Of a stretch of DNA of 64,000 nt, positions 1-8,891 are shown piece after piece (the stretch's first letter is position 1; the number at the start of each line of letters is the position of its first letter). The notes under the pieces were generated by a model that was not told the origin of the DNA, did not search any database, and saw nothing but the letters and a program-made list of their open reading frames with translations. A program made the translations under genes and the position numbers. This DNA is from Rhizobium sp. N324. Lineage in GTDB: Bacteria; Pseudomonadota; Alphaproteobacteria; Rhizobiales; Rhizobiaceae. The stretch lies in contig NZ_CP013630.1 in the NCBI RefSeq assembly GCF_001664485.1, positions 3,789,501 to 3,853,500 of the forward strand. Direction: 5' to 3'.

Positions 1-24
1 ATAGAAGCGTTCGTCGGAAATCAC
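1..24 (-). CDS. Tail-tip/host-specificity protein, N-terminal fragment
   Basis: A GTG start at 24-22 overlaps the TGA stop of the upstream gene (GTGA) and has a GGAGGT ribosome binding site about seven bases upstream. Only eight codons (MISDERFY) are inside the window. The position after the NlpC-like tail gene is where long-tailed phages usually carry the central tail-tip or host-specificity protein, but the function is inferred from order alone. Confidence 0.4.
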
Positions 25-446
25 CGCGGCCACCTCCAGCAGGCCACGAGTTGCGCCTTGCGATGGGCAATTCCGCCGGGTCCGGCAGGACCTAGAACCG
101 ACCAGAGCGGGCCGAAGCAGAGCGCGGAGACATCGCGCTCGATCGGATCCTCGCCTTCGAAGTCGACCAGCGTGCGGATCACAGCCATGTCGCCGGTCGT
201 CGGCTGCTGGACGCGTCGCCAGCCCTGATCAGTCAGGATTGGCCCTACGAGCAACGCAAGGCCGCCAGCCGCATCGATCAGAGCGTGAGCCCCTTCAGCA
301 CTGTTATAGGTGCCCCGGAAAGCTTCGGCCGGGTCGCGGCCGGTGAGCGCAAGCCCATAGCTGCCGCACCAGGTCGTGCAGTCTTCGCCGCCGACGCCAC
401 CCCAGCAGAACCGGACGCGCCTTTCGATATAATCCCTGATCAACAT
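21..446 (-). CDS. DUF6950-like tail-tip protein, NlpC-like
   Basis: A 141-residue protein with an early Cys-containing stretch (CWGGVGGEDCTTWC, about residues 14-27) of the kind seen in the DUF6950 family of phage tail-tip proteins, which sit where other phages have NlpC/P60 peptidases. In that role it may cut peptidoglycan during DNA entry. It lies between a tail-assembly gene and the start of the presumed tip protein, with GTGA coupling to the latter. The family assignment is from memory of sequence style; the catalytic role is inferred. Confidence 0.6.
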   Translation of the reverse strand: MLIRDYIERRVRFCWGGVGGEDCTTWCGSYGLALTGRDPAEAFRGTYNSAEGAHALIDAAGGLALLVGPILTDQGWRRVQQPTTGDMAVIRTLVDFEGEDPIERDVSALCFGPLWSVLGPAGPGGIAHRKAQLVACWRWPR

Positions 447-452
447 TACGCC

Positions 453-1064
453 CTAAAAGTTCGGCCACGCCGGCTGCACGCCGCGCGAATATCGGATTGT
501 GTTGTTGCAGAAGTCGTCGGTCGCCGAGACGGCGTGCTGCTGGGCCGACGACCACAAGGCCCGAGATGGGCGGCTGCGCATGTTCTCTCCAGCGACAACG
601 GAAAGCGAAAGCGAAAGCGTCGGCTGCTCGCGCCCGGAAACGACGGGCATGGACTCGGCCGTGCGGGCGGCAATCCCCTGCCAGAGCGGAATGATATCCG
701 TCATCGGCTGATAGTAATCGTCGAGCGTCGTGATCCCGACGTGCACGAGCGCACCGCGCACCTCAGGGATGGAGTCGATCAGCCGGGAACCCGACGCTGG
801 GTCGACGCCCGACATCGTAAATTCCACCGCATCCGAAGTGCCGTTCAGCAGGATTTCCAGCGACGGCAGACCGACGAGCCGGCCAGCGCCGAGATAGACA
901 GTCCCGTCAGTATCGATGCTGTCGAAGCGGGCCGGGATGTCATGCACGCCGAACCAGATGTGCAATGACGGGTCCGTCGCCACTCGCATGAAGAGGCCCA
1001 GCAGCGCGCTCGATCGGAGCCGCTCCAACACCATCGACGGCACGTAGTTCACGTCATAAGCCAT
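453..1064 (-). CDS. Tail-tip/baseplate hub protein
   Basis: A 203-residue protein starting MAYDVNYVPS, with a beta-rich sequence (VYLGAGRLVGLPSLE, VHVGITTLDD) resembling DUF2163-type or lambda gpL-type hub proteins that close the tail tube. It sits directly between the distal tail gene and the NlpC-like gene, with two-base and six-base spacings, as in many siphoviruses and gene transfer agents. No catalytic motif is evident. The assignment rests mainly on gene order. Confidence 0.5.
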   Translation of the reverse strand: MAYDVNYVPSMVLERLRSSALLGLFMRVATDPSLHIWFGVHDIPARFDSIDTDGTVYLGAGRLVGLPSLEILLNGTSDAVEFTMSGVDPASGSRLIDSIPEVRGALVHVGITTLDDYYQPMTDIIPLWQGIAARTAESMPVVSGREQPTLSLSLSVVAGENMRSRPSRALWSSAQQHAVSATDDFCNNTIRYSRGVQPAWPNF

Positions 1065-1065
1065 G

Positions 1066-1824
1066 TCAGAACGCCTCGTCGAATGTCAGCGTCGGCCGCA
1101 TCAGCCAGAAACCCTCGACATCAGACAGGATCTTCGTGCCTAGAGAGAGTTTCGCGGCAAAGCGCGGCCGGGCGAATTCAACACGCGTTCCAGCCGATAC
1201 GGCTTCACGCAACGCCGGACCGATGGCGAGTTGATAGTCCCTGTAGGCAAAGGCAGTCCCCTCGATGGTCTCGCTGCCTTCTCCGGATGTCGTGATGACG
1301 TCCCAATAGCGGTAGGCACGCCAACCCTTGGCGGTCGCGTGATAGATCGAAAACCAGTCCGACCACCGAAGGCGGCGCGAGGCACCGTAGACCCGCATCT
1401 GCAGCACGCCGGCGCCCTGAGGTGCCGCTTGCGTGATCGCGCCCCAGACCGTCGCCTGGCTATAGCCTGACGTATCCGAGAAATGGGAGCCGTCCGAATG
1501 CGGAATGCCGCCGATGATCGGCTGCGGCCAGCGCCCGAATGTCGGAAACGGCCCCTGCCAATCGGTCTTGAGCGGCACGTCGACGAAGCGGAACGAACCA
1601 TTCAGCCGCGCCGCAAGCCAGGTGACATATTCATGCTCTTCGGGCGCCTGCACGAAACAGCCGCCATAGGTGGCGGTCAGGAAGCCGCCACCCGAGATTT
1701 CCATCGTTTTTTCCTGGCCATTGCCGTTCCGGCCGCCGCCGATCGCATTGCCGTCGACGTCGAACGCCATGCGCTGCGGCTTCAGGAAATCGATATCCAG
1801 AAGGGGAAGACTGAGGAAGCTCAC
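1066..1824 (-). CDS. Distal tail/minor tail protein
   Basis: A 252-residue protein rich in aromatic and beta-strand residues, immediately downstream of the tape measure gene, where siphoviruses encode the distal tail protein. The chosen start is GTG at 1824, with AGGG about seven bases upstream and three bases after the tape measure stop. A TTG at 1842 would add six residues but has no ribosome binding site. No domain is named with confidence. Confidence 0.5.
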   Translation of the reverse strand: MSFLSLPLLDIDFLKPQRMAFDVDGNAIGGGRNGNGQEKTMEISGGGFLTATYGGCFVQAPEEHEYVTWLAARLNGSFRFVDVPLKTDWQGPFPTFGRWPQPIIGGIPHSDGSHFSDTSGYSQATVWGAITQAAPQGAGVLQMRVYGASRRLRWSDWFSIYHATAKGWRAYRYWDVITTSGEGSETIEGTAFAYRDYQLAIGPALREAVSAGTRVEFARPRFAAKLSLGTKILSDVEGFWLMRPTLTFDEAF

Positions 1825-1826
1825 GG

Positions 1827-4800
1827 TCAGGCCCTGCGCCAAGCATAATGCTGCTGCTGGGAGCCGAAGCCGGAGCGCTCCATCTCCTTGTTGTAGCTGT
1901 CCAACCCAGCGGCGACCCCCTGCTCGACAAGGGTGCGAACATGGTCATCTCCATTGGCGCCCTGAATGTTGACGTTCAGGGGAACCGGCCCGCGCTGGCT
2001 GCTTCCGCCGCGGTTTCCGTTCGCTGCCATCATGTTTTCCGTCCTGTGGTTCGGAACGACCTGGCTGCCGCGCGGCAGGTTCACCAGCTCGCGCCCGCGC
2101 TCGCCAACGATCGCGAGGCCGCCCGGCGCGAATTCCGTGCCGTCCGCAAAGAGACCGGTGATCTTGCCCGAGGCTGCAAGCGCAGCCTGGCCTCCAACCG
2201 GCTTGAAGCCGCCGAAGAGGCCGCTGAGGAAACCGAACAGGCCGCCTCCTCCGCCACCAGCCGAAGCTGTCGGGGCGGCCGGAAAGAACGAAGACGAGAG
2301 CGACTGGCCGATTTTGCCGATACCTCCGCCGAAAGTGTCGAGACCTTTCGTTGCGGCGCCGGCCGAGCTTGCGAGCTTGTTAACGGCATCAGCGGCACCG
2401 CCCATATTGCCGCCGGTACCGATGCCATCCCACTTCCCGACACCGACCTTGGCCGCGCCATACCAGGAGCTCCAGCCGCTTTTAGCCGCGTGGTCTAGCG
2501 CGAAATCCACTCCGGCAGGGCCGTTGGCAGCAAGCCTTGGGTCTAGACCTGTTTTTGCCATGAACTGGTTTCCCAGACCGCCATTCATATAGAGTTGGTA
2601 AGGCCCGAACGACTCTTCGCGCACGCCATTTTTCATGTAACTCGACTGAAGGTTCCAGCTGTTCAGACCACCTTCGGACCGCGCCACCTTCAGAGCGGTG
2701 TCCGGGTCGATGCCACGCTTGAGGGCCGCCTGCGCGATGTAGGAGCCGACGTCGCCGAGCGGACCGCGCGTTACCGGAACGACAGGTGCCTTGCCGATAT
2801 TGTCGTTGGCCGCGCCGAGGACACTTCCAGCCAAACCCACGCCGGCGCCGGCGAGACCACTGGCGCCGCCCGCCGTTCCCGTGCCGCTGAACAGCTTGCT
2901 GAAAATGATATTGATCACCCGCTCGAAAGCCTGGTCGCCGGCCTTGGTTATGGCATTGAGGAACGAATTCAGCAGAGCTTTACCTGCAGCTTCGCCGACC
3001 TTGCCGCCGCTGCTGACCAGTTGCTGCCGAAAATCGGTGACGAAGCCGGTCACCGCCTGCTTCATCTCGGACGCCTGCTGGTTCTGCCGCATCTGCAGCG
3101 CAAGCGGCGAATTCAGGTCGACCGGCAGTCCGGCGCCGCGCTGCCGCGAGGCGATCTGCTGATCTCCGGACGAACGGAAGATCTGCTCACGCTCGAACGA
3201 AAGGTCAGCATTGAGGCGCACCTTGGCCGCTTCCGTCGCCGCTCTGGCATAGGCCTCCGAAAGCTTCTCGATCTCGGCACGCTGATCGGCGGTGACAGTC
3301 CTGCCCTTGTCCTGCGCCTGCTGGAGCAATTCGAGCTCCATCCGCATCTTCTGCGCCGCGATACCCGCCTCGCCCGCGGTCGCCGCCTCGAGCTTCATCT
3401 GCTCGATGCGATCGTTGGCGCTCTTGACCAGATCGCGATAAGCCTCCGCCGCCGATTTCCCGGCCTTCTCTTCGCCCGGCAGCCCTTCCAGTTCGACGTT
3501 TGGCCGCTGCAGGGGAACCGGCACACCGACCCGGGCGCCATCACCGTTGATCACGGTCGGGTTCTGGTTATCCAGCCGGCGCTGCGCCTCACGCTGGGCC
3601 GCCAGCACGCGGCGACGTGACTCCTCGTCGAGGACGCCGTTGACGACGGGCACTGCAGCCATGGCACGCCCTGCCGCCTCGTCGGCCGGCGAAGCCGCGG
3701 CGGCTCCGACCTTGCGCAACTCCTCGAGCGCCTTGCTGAGTTCGTTGATCTGGCCAATCTGGCCGGATGCCGCCGGCCCGACCAGCCCAAGGCCTTCGCG
3801 CAGCTTCTGCAGCGCGATATCGGTCAAGCTGAGGTTGGCGTTGAGTTCCTTCACCTTGTCCGAGAGCGGATTGGTGGCGAGGAGATCGCGGGTTTTCTGA
3901 ATGCCTGTGATGCTGTCTGGCACTTGCGTGAAGCGACCGATGCGCGGATCCGAGAAGCCCTGTCGCTCAAGGTCCATATTCGTCGTCACCTGCTGGGCGA
4001 TCGCGCTCTTAAGGCGAAGCGAGGCGATCTCCAGCTCGGACTGCGCAACGGCCCGCGCAGCCTCCTGCCGCTTCAGCTCCAGCTCCAGCAGCGCGCGCTT
4101 GGCCTCATATTCCCGCTCGGTGCCGGCAACGATCGCGGCCGACGCCGCACTTTGCGTGCGGGCAGTCGTGTTCAACGCCTGCGCATATTCGGACTGGAGC
4201 TTCTGCAGCTCGCCGAGCTGCGACTGAACGGCGCCCATCGGCGCGGCCTGCGCCGCCAGGGATTTCGTGGTCTCGTCGACAGCCAACCGGGCTTCGACCG
4301 TGTTGGCGGCAAACAGCTTGAAGGCACCATAGGCCAGGGCGCCGGCTGCCGCGAACGGAAGAACATAGCGGGTTGCCGCGGCTATGATCGCGCCGAGATC
4401 CTTGAGGAGGGCGTTGACGCCGCCATTGCCGCCATAGATGCCGACAATCTGCGATCCCTGCTGCAGGAGAACCGTGGTGAGCGGCATGCCACCGTAGAGC
4501 GACACACCGATATCCTGAACCTGCGCGCCAAGGTTCTGCCGCCGGAATTGCGCTTGGTTGTCGTTGGCGCCGCCGGGAGATGGCCTGTTCTGGTTAGCCG
4601 GCACCACCCTCGCCTGCTGCTCGAAGCGGGTGTTCGCCTCCTGCACCGCCTTGGAAAGCTCAAGCTGTCCACGTTCGGCGACCTTGGCCGCATCGGCCAT
4701 CATCCCATATTTGCGATAGATGCCATCGAGGATGGCCGAAGCCTGCGTCATCTCGATCTTGCCGAGTTCGACGCCGCGTGTCAGCTGATTGACCGCCTGA

Positions 4801-5030
4801 TTGAAGCGCTGCGTGGTCGCATAGCCGTCGACATACTGGCGAGATAGCTTCGCCAATACGTTGGTGGCGGCGCTGATCTTCTGGTCGTTTTCCGTGAAGC
4901 TGTCACCGAGGCCCTTGCCGGATTGCTTCATGCGGTCGTCGGCAGCAGCCTTCTGCTGGGCGCCAGCAGTGTATTTGCTCGCATCCATCTCTGCCGAGAC
5001 GCGCAGCGTACGGATTTCGACATTAGCCAA
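1827..5030 (-). CDS. Tape measure protein with transglycosylase-like domain
   Basis: At about 1067 residues this is the longest phage gene and follows the tail chaperone pair. The start is TTG at 5030, preceded by AGAGG seven bases upstream; the frame is open further upstream but has no better start. Long helical, Ala/Gln-rich segments cover residues 1-650, and Gly/Ala-rich hydrophobic stretches occur near 180-260 and 680-740. Around residues 765-850 there is a lysozyme-like segment with ARSEGG and SFGPYQLY, typical of lytic transglycosylase domains embedded in tape measures. It sets tail length and probably helps breach peptidoglycan. Confidence 0.88.
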   Translation of the reverse strand: MANVEIRTLRVSAEMDASKYTAGAQQKAAADDRMKQSGKGLGDSFTENDQKISAATNVLAKLSRQYVDGYATTQRFNQAVNQLTRGVELGKIEMTQASAILDGIYRKYGMMADAAKVAERGQLELSKAVQEANTRFEQQARVVPANQNRPSPGGANDNQAQFRRQNLGAQVQDIGVSLYGGMPLTTVLLQQGSQIVGIYGGNGGVNALLKDLGAIIAAATRYVLPFAAAGALAYGAFKLFAANTVEARLAVDETTKSLAAQAAPMGAVQSQLGELQKLQSEYAQALNTTARTQSAASAAIVAGTEREYEAKRALLELELKRQEAARAVAQSELEIASLRLKSAIAQQVTTNMDLERQGFSDPRIGRFTQVPDSITGIQKTRDLLATNPLSDKVKELNANLSLTDIALQKLREGLGLVGPAASGQIGQINELSKALEELRKVGAAAASPADEAAGRAMAAVPVVNGVLDEESRRRVLAAQREAQRRLDNQNPTVINGDGARVGVPVPLQRPNVELEGLPGEEKAGKSAAEAYRDLVKSANDRIEQMKLEAATAGEAGIAAQKMRMELELLQQAQDKGRTVTADQRAEIEKLSEAYARAATEAAKVRLNADLSFEREQIFRSSGDQQIASRQRGAGLPVDLNSPLALQMRQNQQASEMKQAVTGFVTDFRQQLVSSGGKVGEAAGKALLNSFLNAITKAGDQAFERVINIIFSKLFSGTGTAGGASGLAGAGVGLAGSVLGAANDNIGKAPVVPVTRGPLGDVGSYIAQAALKRGIDPDTALKVARSEGGLNSWNLQSSYMKNGVREESFGPYQLYMNGGLGNQFMAKTGLDPRLAANGPAGVDFALDHAAKSGWSSWYGAAKVGVGKWDGIGTGGNMGGAADAVNKLASSAGAATKGLDTFGGGIGKIGQSLSSSFFPAAPTASAGGGGGGLFGFLSGLFGGFKPVGGQAALAASGKITGLFADGTEFAPGGLAIVGERGRELVNLPRGSQVVPNHRTENMMAANGNRGGSSQRGPVPLNVNIQGANGDDHVRTLVEQGVAAGLDSYNKEMERSGFGSQQQHYAWRRA

Positions 5031-5062
5031 GGGAAAGCCTCTTTGCGGATGGCAGCGCGGCC

Positions 5063-5877
5063 CTATCGCCGCGCTTCCTTGCTTTTGCGCTCGGCTTCGG
5101 CGGCCTCTGCGCGTTCTCGCTGGATCTTCAGCCACTCGCCGTCGATCGCGTTCATGAAGATGTGGAACCGCTTCAGCCGATCCCCTGCGATGCTGTGATC
5201 GCGGGCGTATTGGCTGAGGGCCGAATAGTAGATCGGCCCCTCGCCGCCCATCGCACCGTAGAACCGGTCATACTGCAGGGCATCGAAAGCCTCGAAATAC
5301 ATGGCATGCCAGGCCTGAGGCTCGAAGTTGCCATGCTCGGCAGACCGGCGGGGCCGCAGCCATTCCTTGTCCGGCTCTTGCTCGAACAGCTCTTCCAGCC
5401 ATTCGAGCATCTCTGGCGAAGCCTTCGGCCCGCTTACGCGGCTGCGGAAGGCTTTCCGGAGTTTTTTGCTTCGGCCTCGACAAACTCGACATTCACCTCG
5501 GAGATCTTGCCGGCGCACCACTCTACCGCGGCGACAATGTTGCGGTATTCAGGATCACCGAGCACTTCCCTCGCCGCTTCCGGGGTATAGGCGACATCGA
5601 GGCCGCGCCAGCCGTGCAGCAGGTGCTCGGCGTAGAGCTTGCCCAGCTCCACCTTCATATCCAGCTTGGCGGGGGCAGCCTCGCCCGGCTTCGGCTTTGC
5701 CTGGCTGGCCTGCCGCGCGATGCGCATCAGCAGGTCGTCGCGCGCCGCTTGGTAGGCCGGCAGATGCAGTGAAGAGACGTTGAATTCCACACCCGGCCAA
5801 TCCGGGAATGGGATCCAGTCACCATCGGCCTCGCGTTTCAGATCCGCCTTCAGCGAGGCGAGCTTCACAACAGACAT
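5063..5877 (-). CDS. Tail assembly chaperone, -1 frameshift fusion (gpGT-like)
   Basis: Predicted product of a programmed -1 frameshift at 5461-5467. The first 139 residues come from the upstream frame and the next 132 from the downstream frame, giving about 271 residues. The downstream frame has no good independent start with a ribosome binding site near the junction. It continues naturally as LRKAFRSRVSG and then MLEWLEELFEQEPD. Position just before the tape measure gene matches lambda G/GT, whose fusion coats the tape measure during tail assembly. The charged C-terminal tail (AEAAEAERKSKEARR) is typical. Confidence 0.8.
5419..5467 (-). promoter_or_regulatory. -1 programmed ribosomal frameshift signal
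   Basis: Read on the minus strand, the codons GCA AAA AAC contain the slippery heptamer A AAA AAC at 5467-5461. After a six-base spacer (TCCGGA) comes a perfect 8-bp stem, AAGCCTTC (5454-5447) with GAAGGCTT (5426-5419). The 20-base loop can form a further CGC/GCG stem. Heptamer, spacing and structure are all canonical. Confidence 0.88.
5434..5877 (-). CDS. Tail assembly chaperone, short form (gpG-like)
   Basis: The 147-residue zero-frame product, starting MSVVKLASLKAD and ending with SGKPSAAA after the slippery site. It sits between the tail tube gene and the tape measure, the standard place for gpG-like chaperones. These are needed for tail assembly but are not part of the virion. The stop codon lies within the predicted downstream stem-loop, so most ribosomes would make this form and a minority the fusion. 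Confidence 0.82.
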   Translation of the reverse strand: MSVVKLASLKADLKREADGDWIPFPDWPGVEFNVSSLHLPAYQAARDDLLMRIARQASQAKPKPGEAAPAKLDMKVELGKLYAEHLLHGWRGLDVAYTPEAAREVLGDPEYRNIVAAVEWCAGKISEVNVEFVEAEAKNSGKPSAAA

Positions 5878-5981
5878 AGGGACTCCATTCAGGGGGCTTC
5901 GGGAAAGGCGAGCGGCGGACGGCCCCGAATTCGTCCGCCGCCCATACCGCCGGCGCAGGGAGGAAGCGCCGGCGATCTCGG

Positions 5982-6914
5982 TTATGCAGGATCGCGCGTG
6001 ATGGTGATCGAGCCGGCCGCCGTCGCGTCGAAATAGGACTGGAATGGGATATCGATCATCACCGCCTGGCCATTGCCGCCGACGACCGGGCCGCCGTCGA
6101 GGAATTTGGTCTTTGCGAGCGCGATCTCGTAAGAGTTGCCGAGTTCGTCGAGCAGCGTCGTGGAAATGCCGATATCGTCATGGTCGAGGATGGCGGTATA
6201 GGCGTCCATGTTCTCGAAGTATGTCGTCAGCGAGCCGGTCAGCTCGAAGCGGCCGAGACCGTGCGAATAGGGCTCATAGGCGCCGACAACATCGTTCTGA
6301 TAGATGTTGTTGGTGATGTTGAGCGTCATCGCCTGCACCTTTGGTGCATTGGTGAGGCCGGTGAAGCTGAGGTCCGACACGTTGAGGCCGGCATTCAGTA
6401 CCGGCGTCGTCGTCGCCGGCGTATAGGTCGCGCCGGTCAGAATGGCGCTTGTCGGCGTCGGCGAACGGATGCCCATGATGCCCCAGTTCGCCTGCACCGA
6501 CTGACGCGCCCTGAGCGTCAGGGCCAAGGTATTCAGGCGGACCGCCTGGAAGCGCACGAAGGTATCGGTCGCGCCCTGCTCGTAGAAAAATTCAAGGGTT
6601 CCCGCCTGCTGCAGGATGCCGTTCTTCAGCACGTCGCTCGACCAGGTCGAGCAGAGCAGGCGCTGCAGCCATGTGTCGAAAGTGCCGTAGGAAAGGAACG
6701 TGTTGATCGTCCCCTGCACCGACCGGCCGACGTCGACGATCGACGCCACGTTGCGGTCGGCGCGGATCTCGTTCGGAATGTCTGTCTGCTTCGAGATGCG
6801 CACGTCGGACGAGACGTAACGCATGATCTGGAAAACAGGGCTTGCGGGCGTCGTGCCGATCGTTACTTCCGAGACATCGGCAAGGCGCACCTGACTGCCG
6901 TCAGCTACCGTCAT
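5982..6914 (-). CDS. Major tail tube protein
   Basis: A 310-residue protein upstream of the tail chaperones. The sequence is rich in beta strands and Thr/Gly/Asn, with repeated short strand-turn patterns, and resembles the Phage_tube_2-type tail tube proteins of siphoviruses (for example VGRSVQGTINTFLSYGTFDTW). The start chosen is ATG 6914, which has GGAG six bases upstream; ATG 6926 adds four residues but lacks a ribosome binding site. It would polymerise around the tape measure. Confidence 0.75.
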   Translation of the reverse strand: MTVADGSQVRLADVSEVTIGTTPASPVFQIMRYVSSDVRISKQTDIPNEIRADRNVASIVDVGRSVQGTINTFLSYGTFDTWLQRLLCSTWSSDVLKNGILQQAGTLEFFYEQGATDTFVRFQAVRLNTLALTLRARQSVQANWGIMGIRSPTPTSAILTGATYTPATTTPVLNAGLNVSDLSFTGLTNAPKVQAMTLNITNNIYQNDVVGAYEPYSHGLGRFELTGSLTTYFENMDAYTAILDHDDIGISTTLLDELGNSYEIALAKTKFLDGGPVVGGNGQAVMIDIPFQSYFDATAAGSITITRDPA

Positions 6915-7004
6915 TGAAGGCTCCATAGCGGATTTGCCACGTCATCAGACGTTGGCGGCGTGCTTGCCCAAGGCACGGGTAAGGCGACCGGCAAAGCCGG
7001 AATG

Positions 7005-7451
7005 TTAGGGGCTCAAATTCGTGTAGTCGCGCCGGTACCAGCCGATCGTCGCGGTGAAAGCCCAGTAGTTCGGGAAGTCTCGCCCGGGCTCGCCGGCGCC
7101 GAGCGACATGGTCGGCATGAACAGCGCCTCGCCGGTGACCGCGTCGACGACGATCGGCTGTTCGCGAAACAGGTTGGTCAAAGCCTTCGCCCAGCTGCGC
7201 GCCTGGCGGCTGCCGTCGCCCGACGCCGTCATGACGTGCAGATATGTCGCCCCGCGCTCCAGCCACTGATTTGCCTGCGGAGCGCCGAAAGTCTCCTGGT
7301 CGAGCACGTCGCCGACGATCTCGACATAGACGAACGGCAGGCCGGCATCGATCAGCCCCTGCGCGAACTCGTTTTCGAAGACGAGCCCTGTGGCCGTCCA
7401 GGCGTCGCGCAACCGCAGTTCGAACGCGTCATAGACTTCGACGGATGCCAT
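7005..7451 (-). CDS. Tail terminator-like protein (DUF4128-type)
   Basis: A 148-residue protein starting MASVEVYDAFE, coupled by a TGATG overlap to the gene before it and followed by the tail tube gene. The size, place and pattern (PFVYVEIVGD near residue 40; a C-terminal WAFTATIGWYRRD strand pair) fit the phage tail terminator-like family that caps the tail tube and joins it to the head. The open frame extends upstream, but the coupled ATG is the best start. Confidence 0.65.
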   Translation of the reverse strand: MASVEVYDAFELRLRDAWTATGLVFENEFAQGLIDAGLPFVYVEIVGDVLDQETFGAPQANQWLERGATYLHVMTASGDGSRQARSWAKALTNLFREQPIVVDAVTGEALFMPTMSLGAGEPGRDFPNYWAFTATIGWYRRDYTNLSP

Positions 7452-8107
7452 CAGCTTAGACTCTGGTTGATTACGACGGCCGGATAAGTGATCGGCATGC
7501 CGCCCTGCCGGTCCTTCCGCCGCCCCTGGGCACGCTTGAGAACGTAAGGCATGCCGGCATGCACGCCGGCGCGGACATCCAGCCACTTCGTCTCAAACAC
7601 GAAGGCCGCCGAATTGCGCCCCTCATTGCCGAAGCGTGACGCGAGCGCCCGCTTCGTCCCGTCGAAGATCGAATAGCGCTTGGCGCCGAGCAGCCCGTTT
7701 TCCGCCTTGCGGACATAGGGCTGGAAATTGGTGATGATGACCTCGGCATCGGGGCCGATGCTATCGTAGTCGATAACTTCGCGCTGGTTCGCCAGCACGA
7801 TGAAGCTGCCGCGGAACCGTCCACTCTTGACCGGCGATCGGCGACGCAGCTCGTCGAGTGCGAAGGTGATGATCGGCTCCCAGAGCGAGAATTCATAAAT
7901 GATCGGTCCCGGCGCCTGGACAGTCTCTTCAGGCGCACCCTGCCGGCCGTTCACATAGCGCTCATAGGTCCCGCTCGCCCGCCCGCCGGAGATCACCTCC
8001 CGCACGCTATCCTTGGCAAATTTGGCGAGCATGGCATTGATCGCCGCCGGCTCCAGATCCGCCGTCGCCAGCTTCAGCTCGCGATCGAAGAAATCGACCC
8101 CAGCCAT
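7451..8107 (-). CDS. Neck protein, HK97 gp10-like
   Basis: A 218-residue protein starting MAGVDFFDREL. It contains RRRSPVKSGRFRGSFIVLAN (about residues 89-108), the segment typical of HK97 gp10-type head-tail joining proteins, in which SPVKSG is the hallmark. TGATG overlaps join it on both sides, indicating translational coupling. It probably acts at the head-tail interface. Most of the rest of the protein is not recognised. Confidence 0.6.
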   Translation of the reverse strand: MAGVDFFDRELKLATADLEPAAINAMLAKFAKDSVREVISGGRASGTYERYVNGRQGAPEETVQAPGPIIYEFSLWEPIITFALDELRRRSPVKSGRFRGSFIVLANQREVIDYDSIGPDAEVIITNFQPYVRKAENGLLGAKRYSIFDGTKRALASRFGNEGRNSAAFVFETKWLDVRAGVHAGMPYVLKRAQGRRKDRQGGMPITYPAVVINQSLS

Positions 8108-8490
8108 CAGCCGGCCACCACCATGTCGGTCCGCACCCAGACATTCGCGACGAAGATCGGCTTGGATGCCCTCACCTGCCGTTGACGCCCCTGGATAAGG
8201 GCAAAATCCGTTTCCTTCGGTATGCGGGGATCGACGTCGCTGGTCACGCCGCCGGCATAGGCGCCGCCCGGCCACTGGGCTGCCAGGATCTGGGTCGGCG
8301 AGATGATCACAACAAGATCGCGCTGCGTGATCGTTCCGACGATCTCGTCGGCCGACACTGCTCGCACGGCTGCCCGGCACTTCACGTCGATATTGATGAC
8401 GTTCGCGCCACTGCCGACGGTCCGGCGCAGCACGATATCCTCGCCGGCGCGGACAAGTGCATTATCCAACGCTAGGATTTCCGCCGTCAC
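8107..8490 (-). CDS. Head-tail joining protein, hypothetical
   Basis: A 127-residue protein with a GTG start that overlaps the upstream stop (GTGA) and a TGATG overlap downstream. It lies in the four-gene connector block between the capsid and tail genes, where a head-closure or stopper protein is expected. The sequence is beta-rich (EDIVLRRTVGSG, AVRAVSADEIVGTITQRD), which fits such proteins. No specific family is recognised, so the role is inferred from gene order only. Confidence 0.5.
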   Translation of the reverse strand: MTAEILALDNALVRAGEDIVLRRTVGSGANVINIDVKCRAAVRAVSADEIVGTITQRDLVVIISPTQILAAQWPGGAYAGGVTSDVDPRIPKETDFALIQGRQRQVRASKPIFVANVWVRTDMVVAG

Positions 8491-8891
8491 CGCGCCACCA
8501 TCCGCAAATCGAGCGTGGTATTGCCGGCATAGGTGCCGACACTGCTCAACTGGGCGCGCATCTTCGGCCCGAGAAGTCCATCATTGACGCCCTCGACCGA
8601 GAGGGCCGCATAGGCCGCCGCAGCCTTGGCGCTGAGGCCGGAGAGGTTGGCATATTTGACTGCACTCGCAGCGGCGAAATCGAACCGCGCCACATCGAAC
8701 CAGGTCGTGCCGCCGTCAAACGAGGTCTGAACGACGGCGGATATGCTTGTTCCCCCCGACCCCCACCGCAGCTGCGCGACAAGCGTGCAGGCGAGCATAC
8801 CCTCGAGACTGTCGATGGCCTCGCCAGCAAAACTGGGGAGCGCCGTCGTGATCTGCCCTGCGAAAAGAGTATAGCTGTTCGGATTGTCCAT
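8487..8891 (-). CDS. Decoration-like beta protein, paralogue A
   Basis: A 134-residue protein starting MDNPNSYTLF, coupled by TGATG to the connector gene. It shares the core pattern GSGGTS-x-x-A-x-VQTS-x-DGG-x-TW-x-D-[IV]-A and the C-terminal V-G-T-Y-A-G-x-T with the 133-residue protein at 9539-9940, so the two are paralogues. The sequence style is that of a small beta-sandwich structural protein, such as a capsid decoration or neck-decoration protein. The exact role is unknown. Confidence 0.55.
   Translation of the reverse strand: MDNPNSYTLFAGQITTALPSFAGEAIDSLEGMLACTLVAQLRWGSGGTSISAVVQTSFDGGTTWFDVARFDFAAASAVKYANLSGLSAKAAAAYAALSVEGVNDGLLGPKMRAQLSSVGTYAGNTTLDLRMVAR

Noticed and set aside
6901..7266. 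A 121-codon frame between the tail terminator and tail tube genes
   Set aside because: It is Arg-rich and overlaps both better-supported genes; only its last 14 codons are outside the tail terminator gene.
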